A stretch of 64,000 bases of DNA. Origin: a marine bacterium B5-7 (GTDB lineage: Bacteria > Pseudomonadota > Gammaproteobacteria > Arenicellales > CAJQKF01). This document shows positions 55,838 to 64,000 of this stretch, one piece after another. How positions within the stretch are numbered: position 1 is the first letter of the stretch; each line of letters begins with the position of its first letter. Made by a program: the position numbers and the translations under genes. The DNA lies in assembly GCA_021604525.1 (NCBI GenBank), contig BQJD01000002.1:150282-214281 (forward strand), in the 5' to 3' direction. The notes under the pieces were generated by a model that was not told where the DNA came from, searched no databases, and saw only the letters and a program-made list of their open reading frames with translations.

Positions 55838-56830
55838 TCATCGACCGCCGTAACTTTCAATTTCAAGGAACAGCTCATCGTCGACGCTAACGCCGTCGCT
55901 GGCTGCCCGATCGCGACACGCAATTCTTCGATCTCCCGGAAGGCGTACACCCGGCTGGCTGATCATGACCGTCAGCAGCGGCTCGAGGCGATCAGCAATA
56001 TTGAAGACATCCGGATCCAGTGCAATAAAGCTCTGGCCGACATTGGGCGGGCCGCCGCTATCGTCAATCAGCGAACTTGCCTGATAAGAAAATTGCGCGC
56101 CACCCAGGGCAGCCAGAATATCAACCATAAGCGCCAACGACACCCCCTTGTAACCGCCGGCAGCAGCCATCGAACCGGCAAGCCCCCTGGCGGGATCGGT
56201 AGTGGGCACGCCGTTTTCGTCAAGCGCCCAATCGGCAGGTATCGAACGATCATGACGCGCGGCGTCAATAACATTGACCATGGCCGTAGTTGATGACGAC
56301 TGATCAATAACCAAGGCCGTGCGACCGGTGCGTGGTATGGCGAACGCCAAGGGATTAGTACCGAAAAACGGTTTGGTCCCGCCGTACGGCGCAATAGCAG
56401 GAGACGCATTTGCAAAGCCGAGCGCGAGCAATCCGTGATTCGCCAGACTTTCGACGAACCAGCCGAGAACGCCGGCGGTGTAGGATCGATTCAGGGTCAT
56501 GATGGCAATACCCTGGTGCCGAACCATGCGGATATAATCTGCTTCGGCAGCCTTATACGCGGCGTGACAAAAGCCATGGTACGCATCGACTTCAAGCACA
56601 CCGGGCGCGGGTGCGTGCCATTTCGCACTCGCCTTACCATCGACCTTGCCAACCTTCAGATGGCGACAGTAGATCGGTAAAAATCCGAGTCCCACCGTTC
56701 GAATCCCGTCAGCTTCGGCAGCGGCGATTGAGTTTGCCACCGCTGCGGCATTTCCCTCGCTGGTACCACAGGCGATGAGCGCATTGCGTGCCAGACTCTC
56801 CACTGCTTCAAGTGTCAGTGTAACCGGCAT
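55838..56830 (-). CDS. LDH2/MDH2-family NAD(P)-dependent dehydrogenase, atypical
   Basis: 330 residues of the lactate/malate/sulfolactate/ureidoglycolate dehydrogenase family: ALGFANASPAIAPYGG and FFGTNPLAFAIP form the coenzyme site. The two family His motifs are changed: the usual SHG is TVG at about 45-47, and SNHFG is RSYTA at about 115-119. A related group with this change exists as far as I recall, so it may be a distinct subfamily. Substrate unknown; sulfolactate is one candidate. Confidence 0.8.
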   Translation of the reverse strand: MPVTLTLEAVESLARNALIACGTSEGNAAAVANSIAAAEADGIRTVGLGFLPIYCRHLKVGKVDGKASAKWHAPAPGVLEVDAYHGFCHAAYKAAEADYIRMVRHQGIAIMTLNRSYTAGVLGWFVESLANHGLLALGFANASPAIAPYGGTKPFFGTNPLAFAIPRTGRTALVIDQSSSTTAMVNVIDAARHDRSIPADWALDENGVPTTDPARGLAGSMAAAGGYKGVSLALMVDILAALGGAQFSYQASSLIDDSGGPPNVGQSFIALDPDVFNIADRLEPLLTVMISQPGVRLPGDRRIACRDRAASDGVSVDDELFLEIESYGGR

Positions 56831-56915
56831 ATCAAAACAGCAGTATGAAACATGTCGGCATCATAAAGAATAAGTCCGGCATACCTGATGCCGATGATGC
56901 TCGCCAGGCGTGCGA

Positions 56916-57647
56916 TTAGAAAACGCGGTTGAACAGGTCGATCATCGACTGCCATGAGGCTGTATCCGCATCGGCGTCATGGGCCAACGGCAGACCGTAC
57001 TTCTGACCGCGTTCGGTTGCCTTGGGGTTGGTAAAACCGTGCATGGCATCCGCATAGACGATCACCTCATAATCGGCGCCAGCGGTGTCCATCTCTTTCC
57101 TGAATGCGGCCAGGTCATCGTCAGTTACCATCGCATCGGCGCCACCGTGGCAGACGAGAATACTGGGCTTCACTGATCCAGGCTCGGCGGTATGAAACGA
57201 TCCCAGCGCGCCGTGGAAGCTCACCACGGCATTTAAGGGCAGGCCGATGCGCGCCATGTGCAGCGCAACCGCGCCGCCAAAACAGTAACCGATTGCGGCG
57301 GTGCGATCGGCATCGACACCCGGTTGTTCGATGAGAGTTTCGTATGCGCCTCTGGCTCGGGCAGTTCCGGCGTCCATATCGGCCAGCACACCGTTCATCA
57401 GCGCCGAGGCCTGCTCAGGATTATCGGCGGTTGCGCCACCTCCAAACATATCAATGGCAAATGCAGCGTAGCCCGCCTCGGCGAGTTTCCTTGCCCGTTC
57501 GCGAATATAGTTGTTAAGCCCCCACCATTCGTGAACAACAATGACCCCGGGCCTTTTACCTTTAATGTCTGTATCGATAGCAAGATAGCCGGAAAACGTT
57601 CCGCCATCTACCTTGTAAGTCAGGGGTGAACCTTCGATGTTTGCCAT
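56916..57647 (-). CDS. dienelactone hydrolase family protein
   Basis: About 243 residues of alpha/beta hydrolase. Nucleophile Cys in GYCFGGAVAL, Asp in the HGGADAMVTDDD region and His in AMHGFTNP complete the dienelactone hydrolase triad. Such enzymes open lactones or act as general esterases. ATG 57647 follows a good GGAGG; the longer open frame has no similarity. The GMC gene is divergent 170 bases away. Confidence 0.88.
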   Translation of the reverse strand: MANIEGSPLTYKVDGGTFSGYLAIDTDIKGKRPGVIVVHEWWGLNNYIRERARKLAEAGYAAFAIDMFGGGATADNPEQASALMNGVLADMDAGTARARGAYETLIEQPGVDADRTAAIGYCFGGAVALHMARIGLPLNAVVSFHGALGSFHTAEPGSVKPSILVCHGGADAMVTDDDLAAFRKEMDTAGADYEVIVYADAMHGFTNPKATERGQKYGLPLAHDADADTASWQSMIDLFNRVF

Positions 57648-57817
57648 GATTTCCTCCAGTTGCGCTACCAGAATCGCCGCAATAAATATGTGACAGCCGG
57701 ACGCGTTGTTTCGTTGTGAGTAGTAAGTCGTATTGATAGTATCGCAGCATCCGGTCCAGCGTAACACCGCAACACTGCGGCAAACCATTGACGCAAATTC
57801 CAAGGTACCCTTTGAAT

Positions 57818-59476
57818 ATGAACGAATTCAATCCCGATTACATCATCGTCGGCTCCGGTTCGGCCGGCTCGACACTGGCTTACCGGTTATCTGAAAGTGG
57901 GGATTTCCGTGTCCTGGTGGTCGAATATGGCGGCACCGACGCCGGTCCGCTCATCCAGATGCCGGCAGCATTATCCTATCCGATGAACATGTCCACCTAC
58001 GACTGGGGTTATCGGACCGAGCCTGAACCCGCCCTTGGCGGACGCCGTATGGCATGCCCGCGCGGCAAGGTTATTGGCGGATCATCATCCATCAACGGTA
58101 TGGTATACGTCCGCGGCCACGCTCTCGATTTTGATCACTGGAAAGAAGCCGGGGCAGATGGCTGGTCGTATGCCGATGTCCTCCCCTACTACCTGCGCAT
58201 GGAGCATTCCCACGGTGGACAGCCCGGCTGGCGCGGCACTGACGGGCCGCTGCATGTGAGCCGCGGTCCACGCGCCAACCCGCTTTATCATGCCTTTGTA
58301 GAGGCTGGACATGAGGCCGGGTATAAATTGACCGATGATTATAACGGCGAGCAGCAGGAAGGCTTCGGGCCCATGGAGATGACGGTACACAAGGGTCGTC
58401 GATGGTCGGTCGCCAACGCCTATTTAAGACCTGCCTTGAAGCGTCCCAACGTCAAGTTGATTCGGGCGCTCGCCCGCAAGGTAATTTTCGAAAACGGCCG
58501 TGCAGTGGGCGTTGAAATCGAACGTCGCGGCGGCATCGAAACATTACGCGCCAATCGCGAGATTATCGTATCGGCATCATCAATTAATTCCCCGAAGATC
58601 CTGATGCAATCGGGTATCGGTCCGGCTGATCACCTGAAAGATCACGGCATTGAAGTCATTGCTGACCGGCCAGGCGTCGGCGGCAACCTGCAAGATCATC
58701 TCGAGTTATATGTCCAGGTTCATTGCCTGCAGCCGATCACTTTATATTCCAGGCTCAACCTGTGGTCGAAAGCACTCATCGGTGCGCGCTGGTTATTTTT
58801 TAAGTCGGGTCTCGGCGCCACCAATCACTTCGAAAGCGCTGCCTTTATCCGCTCCCATGCGGGAGTGGAATATCCTGATATTCAATACCACTTCCTGCCG
58901 GTGGCAATTCGCTACGATGGCAAGGCGCCGGCTGCAGGTCACGGCTTCCAGGCCCATGTCGGACCCATGCGATCAGCAGCACGAGGCAGCGTTCGCCTGG
59001 GCGGGCCCAATCCGAACGACGCCCCGTCGATTCGCTTTAACTATATGAGTGGCGAACACGATTTCGAAGACTTCAGAACGTGTATCAGACTCACCCGCGA
59101 GATATTTGGCCAGAATGCGTTCAAGCCGTACATCGGGGACGAGATTTCGCCTGGGGCCGCAGTGCAATCCGATGCAGCTCTTGACGAGTTCATCGCCAAA
59201 GAAGTGGAAAGCGCCTACCACCCCTGCGGCACCTGTCGCATGGGCGCCGCCGACGATGCCATGGCGGTTGTCGATCCCAAGTGCCAAGTCATTGGCGTGG
59301 AGGGCTTGAGGGTCGTCGACAGTTCAATTTTTCCACGTATCACCAACGGTAACCTCAATGCTCCATCGATCATGGTCGGCGAGAGGGCCAGCGATTTTAT
59401 TCTCGGCAAAACGCCACTGGCACCGCTTGATAAAACTCCCTGGATTCACCCCAACTGGCGCAATAGCCAGCGATAA
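57818..59476 (+). CDS. GMC-family FAD oxidoreductase, choline dehydrogenase-like
   Basis: About 552 residues. FAD motif [14 protein letters not shown] at the N-terminus, the [14 protein letters not shown] second GMC block, and the catalytic His in [10 protein letters not shown] near the C-terminus with the [17 protein letters not shown] closing block. Oxidises alcohols such as choline or other primary alcohols. No betaine genes adjoin, so the substrate is open. ATG 57818 fits the family better than TTG 57788. Confidence 0.9.
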   Translation: MNEFNPDYIIVGSGSAGSTLAYRLSESGDFRVLVVEYGGTDAGPLIQMPAALSYPMNMSTYDWGYRTEPEPALGGRRMACPRGKVIGGSSSINGMVYVRGHALDFDHWKEAGADGWSYADVLPYYLRMEHSHGGQPGWRGTDGPLHVSRGPRANPLYHAFVEAGHEAGYKLTDDYNGEQQEGFGPMEMTVHKGRRWSVANAYLRPALKRPNVKLIRALARKVIFENGRAVGVEIERRGGIETLRANREIIVSASSINSPKILMQSGIGPADHLKDHGIEVIADRPGVGGNLQDHLELYVQVHCLQPITLYSRLNLWSKALIGARWLFFKSGLGATNHFESAAFIRSHAGVEYPDIQYHFLPVAIRYDGKAPAAGHGFQAHVGPMRSAARGSVRLGGPNPNDAPSIRFNYMSGEHDFEDFRTCIRLTREIFGQNAFKPYIGDEISPGAAVQSDAALDEFIAKEVESAYHPCGTCRMGAADDAMAVVDPKCQVIGVEGLRVVDSSIFPRITNGNLNAPSIMVGERASDFILGKTPLAPLDKTPWIHPNWRNSQR

Positions 59477-59690
59477 ACTGGTTGAACTGACATCCATACA
59501 GTGCCGGCTTGCCGCCATATTTCAAGATATCACTCCAAGATGGCTGACACCTGTCACAATCATATAATCCCGATCGCCAGCCATGGCCTGCATTGGGCAT
59601 GCAACTGCACCCACGGATCGCATCCCATGTATGTTCCGCGCGGCGGTTGAATTCTTCGTAAGGTTAGTCAACTACACATTATCTTCAAAA

Positions 59691-61052
59691 ATGACCACCC
59701 CACTGAAACGTTGTCTGAGTCTCTGGGAAATCGTGGTCTACGGTGTCGGCCTGATTCTTGGCGCGGGTATCTATGTATTAATCGGGGCAACGGCGGGAAT
59801 CGCCGGGAACATGCTGTGGTTGTCTTTCCTGGTGGCCAGTGTGGTGGCTGGATTTACTGCCATGAGTTATGCCGAACTCAGCTCACTCTTTCCAAAATCC
59901 GCCGCAGAGTTTGTCTTTGCCAGAGCCGCATTTGGATCAGATGCATTGGCGTGGATGATTGGTTTTTGTGCGGTAATTATCGGTTTTACCACCGCCAGCG
60001 CTGTTGCCGTGGGCTTTGCGCAATATCTCAAACTTTTTGTCTCGATCGATCATTTGTTTCTTGCATTCGGTTTGATCGTTTTAATGTCCTTGATCAATTT
60101 CTGGGGTATCAAGGAGTCTGCGCGATTTAACATGGTGGCCACCGCCATTGAAGCAGGTGGTTTGATGTTAGTGATTGTCGTTGGAGGGTATCAGATCATC
60201 GACAATATTATCCCTGCAGCCGATTTGTTGGCTTTGCCGCAGCAAACACAAAATTCTTCCCACAGTCTGCTACCAGTGGTCTCGGCCGGAGCGCTGATAT
60301 TCTTCGCCTATCTCGGATTCGAGGACATCGCCAATATTGCCGAAGAAGCAGAGAATCCTCAAAAAGTCTTACCAAAGGCATTTATCTACGCACTGGTCAT
60401 CTCAACCGTGATTTATATCCTGATAGCTGTTGTTACCGTCAGTGTCGTCCCTTATCAAGTACTGGCCACCGCCGAACAGCCATTATCTCTCGTAATGGAA
60501 ACTTTGATCGGCGGAATTGCGCCGGACATCATCGCCATAATTGCGCTGTTTGCCACGGCCAATACGGTTCTGATCACACTTATCGTCGGCGCACGCATGC
60601 TCTATGGCATGGCCCAAGGTGGCGCTTTACCGCCGCTGCTCGCCCGTGTTCACCCGGGTCGTCAGACACCTTGGCCTGCGATCGTCGTCATGGCGCTCGT
60701 TACCCTGCTGTTTCTCACCTTCAGAAAAATAGAAGTCCTTGCCTCGATCTCTGATGTAGGTATTTTCGTGCTCTTTTTTGCTGTGAATCTCAGCAATATT
60801 GTCTTGCGCTACCGGCAACCTGATCTTGTTCGCAGTTGGCGTGCACCGCTCAATATAGGATCGTTCCCACTCATATCAGCCCTTGGCGCACTGAGCTGCT
60901 TGTTAATGCTGTTAACAATTAATCATCCCGTGGATATCTTTGGAAAACAGATCTCCTCCCTCATCGTAGGCCTGCTAATCTTTGCACTGGCCATACCTGC
61001 CTACTTCCTGTTTGGCAGGAAAGGTCCGGACGCAAACATGAAAACGTCCTGA
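59691..61052 (+). CDS. APC-family amino acid permease
   Basis: About 453 residues with 12 membrane segments. VVYGVGLILGAGIYVLIG is the conserved first-segment binding motif of APC transporters. Substrate is not readable. ATG 59691 gives MTTPLKRCLSLWEIV; upstream frame to 59583 is unsupported. A TATAAT at 59563-59568 may belong to its promoter. Confidence 0.87.
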   Translation: MTTPLKRCLSLWEIVVYGVGLILGAGIYVLIGATAGIAGNMLWLSFLVASVVAGFTAMSYAELSSLFPKSAAEFVFARAAFGSDALAWMIGFCAVIIGFTTASAVAVGFAQYLKLFVSIDHLFLAFGLIVLMSLINFWGIKESARFNMVATAIEAGGLMLVIVVGGYQIIDNIIPAADLLALPQQTQNSSHSLLPVVSAGALIFFAYLGFEDIANIAEEAENPQKVLPKAFIYALVISTVIYILIAVVTVSVVPYQVLATAEQPLSLVMETLIGGIAPDIIAIIALFATANTVLITLIVGARMLYGMAQGGALPPLLARVHPGRQTPWPAIVVMALVTLLFLTFRKIEVLASISDVGIFVLFFAVNLSNIVLRYRQPDLVRSWRAPLNIGSFPLISALGALSCLLMLLTINHPVDIFGKQISSLIVGLLIFALAIPAYFLFGRKGPDANMKTS

Positions 61053-61062
61053 AGAAATGCGA

Positions 61063-61935
61063 CTAAGTGGGATTGACTGCGGAGATCACCCACGATGACG
61101 AATCCATAACGATACCGTCGCTATGCTGTGTCTGGTCACCGATTGCCGCCGCCAGGGCTACTTCGATTTGGGCTCGCTTTTCTTCCGCTTCTGCACCTGC
61201 TTCGCGGAATACTTCACCGGCGGGCCCCAACGCCAACTGGAAATTGATCGCATCCTCCACGGTTCGACCGACCAGCACGGGCGCATCGACACGTTCGAAA
61301 CGTATTTCCTCGTACCCGGCCGACTTCATCATTCCGGTAACCATTTCCTGATTGGCCATGGAAAACGGTCCGGGCCCACAGGTTTGCGCATCCTCTCCGG
61401 GAGGCGGAAGAAACTGAAGTACAATTTCCTTGGGCAAATTCAACCACGGATTATCAGCTGGTGTACGCCATACGATGTGGGTTAGGGTCGCACCAGGCTT
61501 CATTGCCTTGCGAATATTGCGCATCGCTGCAACCGGATTGGAGAAGAACATTGTTCCGAAACGCGAGAATACAAAATCGTATTCAGGCTCAAATGGCATG
61601 AATAGAACGTCTCCATTGACGAAACTTATATTTTCAAGCCCCTCTTCAGATGCCTCCTTGATACCGAATTCCATAAAAGCATCGCAACAATCGACACCAA
61701 GCACCCGACCCGAAGGGCCGACCAGACGAGCCAGCTTTATGGCTGTATCTCCAAACCCGCAGCCAACATCGAGAACTGTGTCTCCCTCCTTGACCGACAA
61801 TGTGGGAAAGATCGCTTCGCTGTGTTGGGTCAGTCCATCGACCAGAATATGTTTGTAGTTAATAAATTTTGGAACCAGAATTTCGTTCCAGAAATCGACA
61901 AACTCGTTATTGGCAGAATCGGGGGCGGTTGTCAT
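61063..61935 (-). CDS. class I SAM-dependent methyltransferase
   Basis: 290 residues. Motif I VLDVGCGFGDTAIKLA (about 55-70), motif II RVLGVDCCDAFM and FDFVFSRFGTMFF resemble UbiE/COQ5-like methyltransferases, but the length and the C-terminal part differ from UbiE. Substrate unknown. Good AGGAGG precedes the start. Convergent with the permease at 10 bases. Confidence 0.85.
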   Translation of the reverse strand: MTTAPDSANNEFVDFWNEILVPKFINYKHILVDGLTQHSEAIFPTLSVKEGDTVLDVGCGFGDTAIKLARLVGPSGRVLGVDCCDAFMEFGIKEASEEGLENISFVNGDVLFMPFEPEYDFVFSRFGTMFFSNPVAAMRNIRKAMKPGATLTHIVWRTPADNPWLNLPKEIVLQFLPPPGEDAQTCGPGPFSMANQEMVTGMMKSAGYEEIRFERVDAPVLVGRTVEDAINFQLALGPAGEVFREAGAEAEEKRAQIEVALAAAIGDQTQHSDGIVMDSSSWVISAVNPT

Positions 61936-62168
61936 TTGAATTCCTCCTGTCGTATATAGTCAGTGCACACTGCCAGTAGAAACTGGTCGACGTGTTATTA
62001 ATGCTGGTGGAACCGTCTTTGACCTTGTGCAAGTCGTGTACTTTCTCACAATCGAAAATATACCCGTTACATTGATATTCAACCTAAAACGTGATCGTGG
62101 CAACAAATAATTGACGCAGGTCGTCGCAGACTAATAATCACACTCACAGCAAACCGCATTGGTCGAAG

Positions 62169-62546
62169 TCATCTTGCCGTTGGATCATGCCGGATGGATT
62201 GTTCCAGCAACAATCTGGCCATTGCATCGGACGCACCCAGATAGGGCGCCAGACGAATAACGACATCAGAATATGCTTCGGTGACAGTGGCGATCTCATT
62301 GGGAATATCTTCTACAACATGACGACCGGCTGAAAGGAAATACGGCATCACTACGATGTCGGTTTCACCACGTTCTATCAGCGCTATAAGCCCGTCCGGT
62401 ATGGATGGCTCGGCCAATTCCAGGAACGCGCATTCGATAATATCGTAACGATCATTAACGGCGCGAACCGCGTTGGTGAGTTCGCGGATTTCATCATTGG
62501 AGCGCTGACGACGGCTACCGTGGGCAACCAGTAATATTGCACTCAT
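62169..62546 (-). CDS. short CbiX-type chelatase
   Basis: 125 residues, one CbiX/sirohydrochlorin chelatase domain with metal-site His in LLVAHGSRRQRS and MPYFLSAGRHVVED. Full bacterial CbiK/CbiX are longer or two-domain, so it is the short CbiXS form that works as a homodimer. It may insert iron or cobalt into sirohydrochlorin for sirohaem or cobalamin. It lies 58 bases after hemH, another chelatase. Confidence 0.82.
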   Translation of the reverse strand: MSAILLVAHGSRRQRSNDEIRELTNAVRAVNDRYDIIECAFLELAEPSIPDGLIALIERGETDIVVMPYFLSAGRHVVEDIPNEIATVTEAYSDVVIRLAPYLGASDAMARLLLEQSIRHDPTAR

Positions 62547-62604
62547 GGTAAAACCTCCCTGCTGTTATTAGCATTTTTATTCAAATGCATGTCGTGTATA
62601 CCTG

Positions 62605-63699
62605 TTATTGGTCTGCACCTGAAGCGAGCGCCCTCTGTTTTGTTACTGATGGCTCGGTGGTTGACCCTGCCGCCGTATTCATCCAGCCACTGGTATGCAA
62701 TGCAACGATATCGACAAGCGCTGCCATGTGCGCATCGTTATCGTTAAGGCACGGGATGTACTCATAGCTCGAACCGCCGGCTGCAAGAAAAAGATCGCGA
62801 TTTTCCACCGCAATTTCTTCAAGTGTCTCAAGGCAGTCTGCACTGAATCCGGGACAGATAACCTGGACATTACTGACACCATCAGCGGCAAGCGCCTTTA
62901 ACGTCTCGTTGGTGTAAGGAGTCAGCCACTGCCTGGGTCCAAGGCGACTCTGGAATGTGACTCGATAGTCAGATGGCTCAAGGCCCAGACTCTCGGCCAA
63001 CAGGCGTGCGGTCTTTTGACAGTGACAGTAATACGGATCGCCCTTATCAAAATACTCCTTTGGAATACCATGGAACGACATCAGCAACAGTGCCGAATCA
63101 CTGTGTTGTCGTTTAAATTGCCTGACAGACTCCGCAAGCGCTGAAATGTAGCCGGGATGATCATGATACTGATTGATAAATCGCATCTCCGGCAGCCAAC
63201 GCCAGGTCATGAGTTCTGCGTTAACCGCATCGAATACGCTTGCCGTGGTAGTTGCCGAATACTGTGGATACATCGGTAGTACCAGAATTCTCCTGGCATG
63301 GGCGGCCTCGAGTTGTGCCAGCGCATCGGCAATAGACTCCCGTCCGTAGCGCATTGCCAGGGCCACTGGTACATCGAAATCGAATCTGTCCCGAAGCGCC
63401 TTCTTCAATGCAGTATGCTGCGCCTTTGATATCTCCATCAGTGGTGACTCACCATTTCTCCAGACACTTTGATAGGCACGTGCAGATCGCGCCGGACGAG
63501 TGTTGAGGATGATGCTGTGCAGCACCAGCCACCATATCGGTCGCGCCATCTCCACAACACGTGGATCCCATAAAAATTCTTTCAGGTAGCGCCTGACACT
63601 CGCTTTATCCGGCGCATCCGGTGTGCCGAGATTAACCATCAACACACCGGTCACGGCGTCATCATCATGACAATGCTTGGTAGGCGAGCGATATTTCAC
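62605..63699 (-). CDS. hemH: ferrochelatase
   Basis: 364 residues of HemH. The metal-binding His is in LLMSFHGIPKEYF, followed by DPYYCHCQKTA, FQSRLGPRQWLTPYT and the Glu in CLETLEEIAVEN. It puts iron into protoporphyrin IX. A C-terminal tail beyond about 330 extends past the usual end. It is first in a minus-strand pair with the short CbiX and divergent from a DUF2237 gene. Confidence 0.95.
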   Translation of the reverse strand: MKYRSPTKHCHDDDAVTGVLMVNLGTPDAPDKASVRRYLKEFLWDPRVVEMARPIWWLVLHSIILNTRPARSARAYQSVWRNGESPLMEISKAQHTALKKALRDRFDFDVPVALAMRYGRESIADALAQLEAAHARRILVLPMYPQYSATTTASVFDAVNAELMTWRWLPEMRFINQYHDHPGYISALAESVRQFKRQHSDSALLLMSFHGIPKEYFDKGDPYYCHCQKTARLLAESLGLEPSDYRVTFQSRLGPRQWLTPYTNETLKALAADGVSNVQVICPGFSADCLETLEEIAVENRDLFLAAGGSSYEYIPCLNDNDAHMAALVDIVALHTSGWMNTAAGSTTEPSVTKQRALASGADQ

Positions 63700-63826
63700 G
63701 GTCTGATTCCTGACATCAGCCGATTCTTACCAGTAAATCGTGATAACGACTCAAACTGTATCGGGAAACACGTTACGATCTTTGAAGGAACTATCATTGG
63801 CCTGTCGAAATGGGTGGATGACGTCT

Positions 63827-63841
63827 GTACAATGATTGTAC
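63827..63841. promoter_or_regulatory. inverted repeat in the hemH-DUF2237 divergent gap
   Basis: GTACAAT, one base, ATTGTAC; perfect. It overlaps possible -10 elements for both directions. A MerR-type light regulator (LitR) site is an idea only. Confidence 0.45.
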
Positions 63842-63849
63842 CGTGTTCT

Positions 63850-63861
63850 TCGGACGTCCGA
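63850..63861. promoter_or_regulatory. 12-base perfect palindrome in the same gap
   Basis: TCGGACGTCCGA, 8 bases after the inverted repeat. Possible regulator site. Confidence 0.35.
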
Positions 63862-63929
63862 GCGACGTACCCATTGGCACAAGAATCCTTAAATGAAAAT
63901 ACTGCTGTACTACAATCCGGGAAATGATA

Positions 63930-64000
63930 ATGAGTGATCAAAGAAACGTCTTCGGTGAAGCACTCGAAACCTGTTCGACCGATCCAATCACCGGATTCAC
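63930..64000 (+). CDS. DUF2237 family protein, start only
   Basis: The window ends after 23 codons: MSDQRNVFGEALETCSTDP then ITGF. The N-terminus, with the CSTDP motif, matches the DUF2237 family of about 120 residues, whose function is unknown; members often occur near light-response genes such as photolyase. An ATG at 63924 is an alternative start. Confidence 0.72.
   Translation, partial: MSDQRNVFGEALETCSTDPITGF

Overview
The window looks like chromosome from a free-living, probably marine, Gammaproteobacterium. The evidence is gene order: DUF4390-ntrY-ntrX-trkA-trkH; the rsmD / ftsY-ftsE-ftsX-rpoH neighbourhood; coaD followed by a YfhL-type ferredoxin; and HrcA-type (CIRCE) control on rpoH. 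Base composition is close to half GC in the core, with an AT-rich island near 15-19 kb. I cannot name a genus. No rRNA, tRNA, CRISPR array, IS element or phage gene is visible.

Layout. 0.2-7.4 kb: two-component system NtrYX and the Trk potassium uptake pair, then a small cupin gene. 7.9-12.4 kb (minus): argG heads a tightly overlapping run with two TIGR04283/TIGR04282-type sugar transferases, a lipid A-type acyltransferase and a GT9 heptosyltransferase-like protein. 12.9-14.8 kb: argF, overlapping an orphan FbpC-like ABC ATPase. 14.9-19.1 kb (minus): a string of single accessory genes (ankyrin, VOC, methyltransferase, cupin, GNAT, sulfotransferase). Three or four of them are followed directly by attC-like sites, so this looks like an integron gene-cassette array without an integrase. 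19.4-25.1 kb: rpoH with a CIRCE operator on its promoter, ftsX, ftsE, ftsY, divergent rsmD, coaD and ferredoxin. 25.1-32.0 kb: OmpA-like coiled-coil protein, a TVP38/flavoprotein pair, a flavin-binding oxidase-like protein, a malonyltransferase and an NRDE protein. 32.3-35.0 kb: a membrane PAS-GGDEF-EAL protein.

35.0-39.7 kb (minus): soeABC-like molybdoenzyme operon, probably oxidising sulfite into the quinone pool. 39.8-50 kb: a complete glycerol locus with an ABC importer (GlpV, GlpP, GlpQ, GlpS, GlpT and a DUF2160 protein), GlpD, a GlpR-type repressor, and divergent glpK. Imported glycerol would be phosphorylated by GlpK and oxidised by GlpD to dihydroxyacetone phosphate, which feeds glycolysis and gluconeogenesis; pykA (50.1 kb) and pgi (54.0 kb) lie close by. 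51.5-59.5 kb: GGCT-like protein, ComB-family phosphatase, GST, LDH2-like dehydrogenase, dienelactone hydrolase, GMC oxidoreductase. 59.7-64 kb: APC permease, methyltransferase, short CbiX chelatase, hemH and the start of a DUF2237 gene.

Most worth a second look: the cassette array with attC-like sites; CIRCE overlapping the rpoH start site; NtrX lacking the GAFTGA loop; the complementary degenerate ATP sites of GlpS and GlpT; the argG-sugar transferase-lipid A operon; and the palindromes in the glpV/glpK and hemH/DUF2237 divergent regions.
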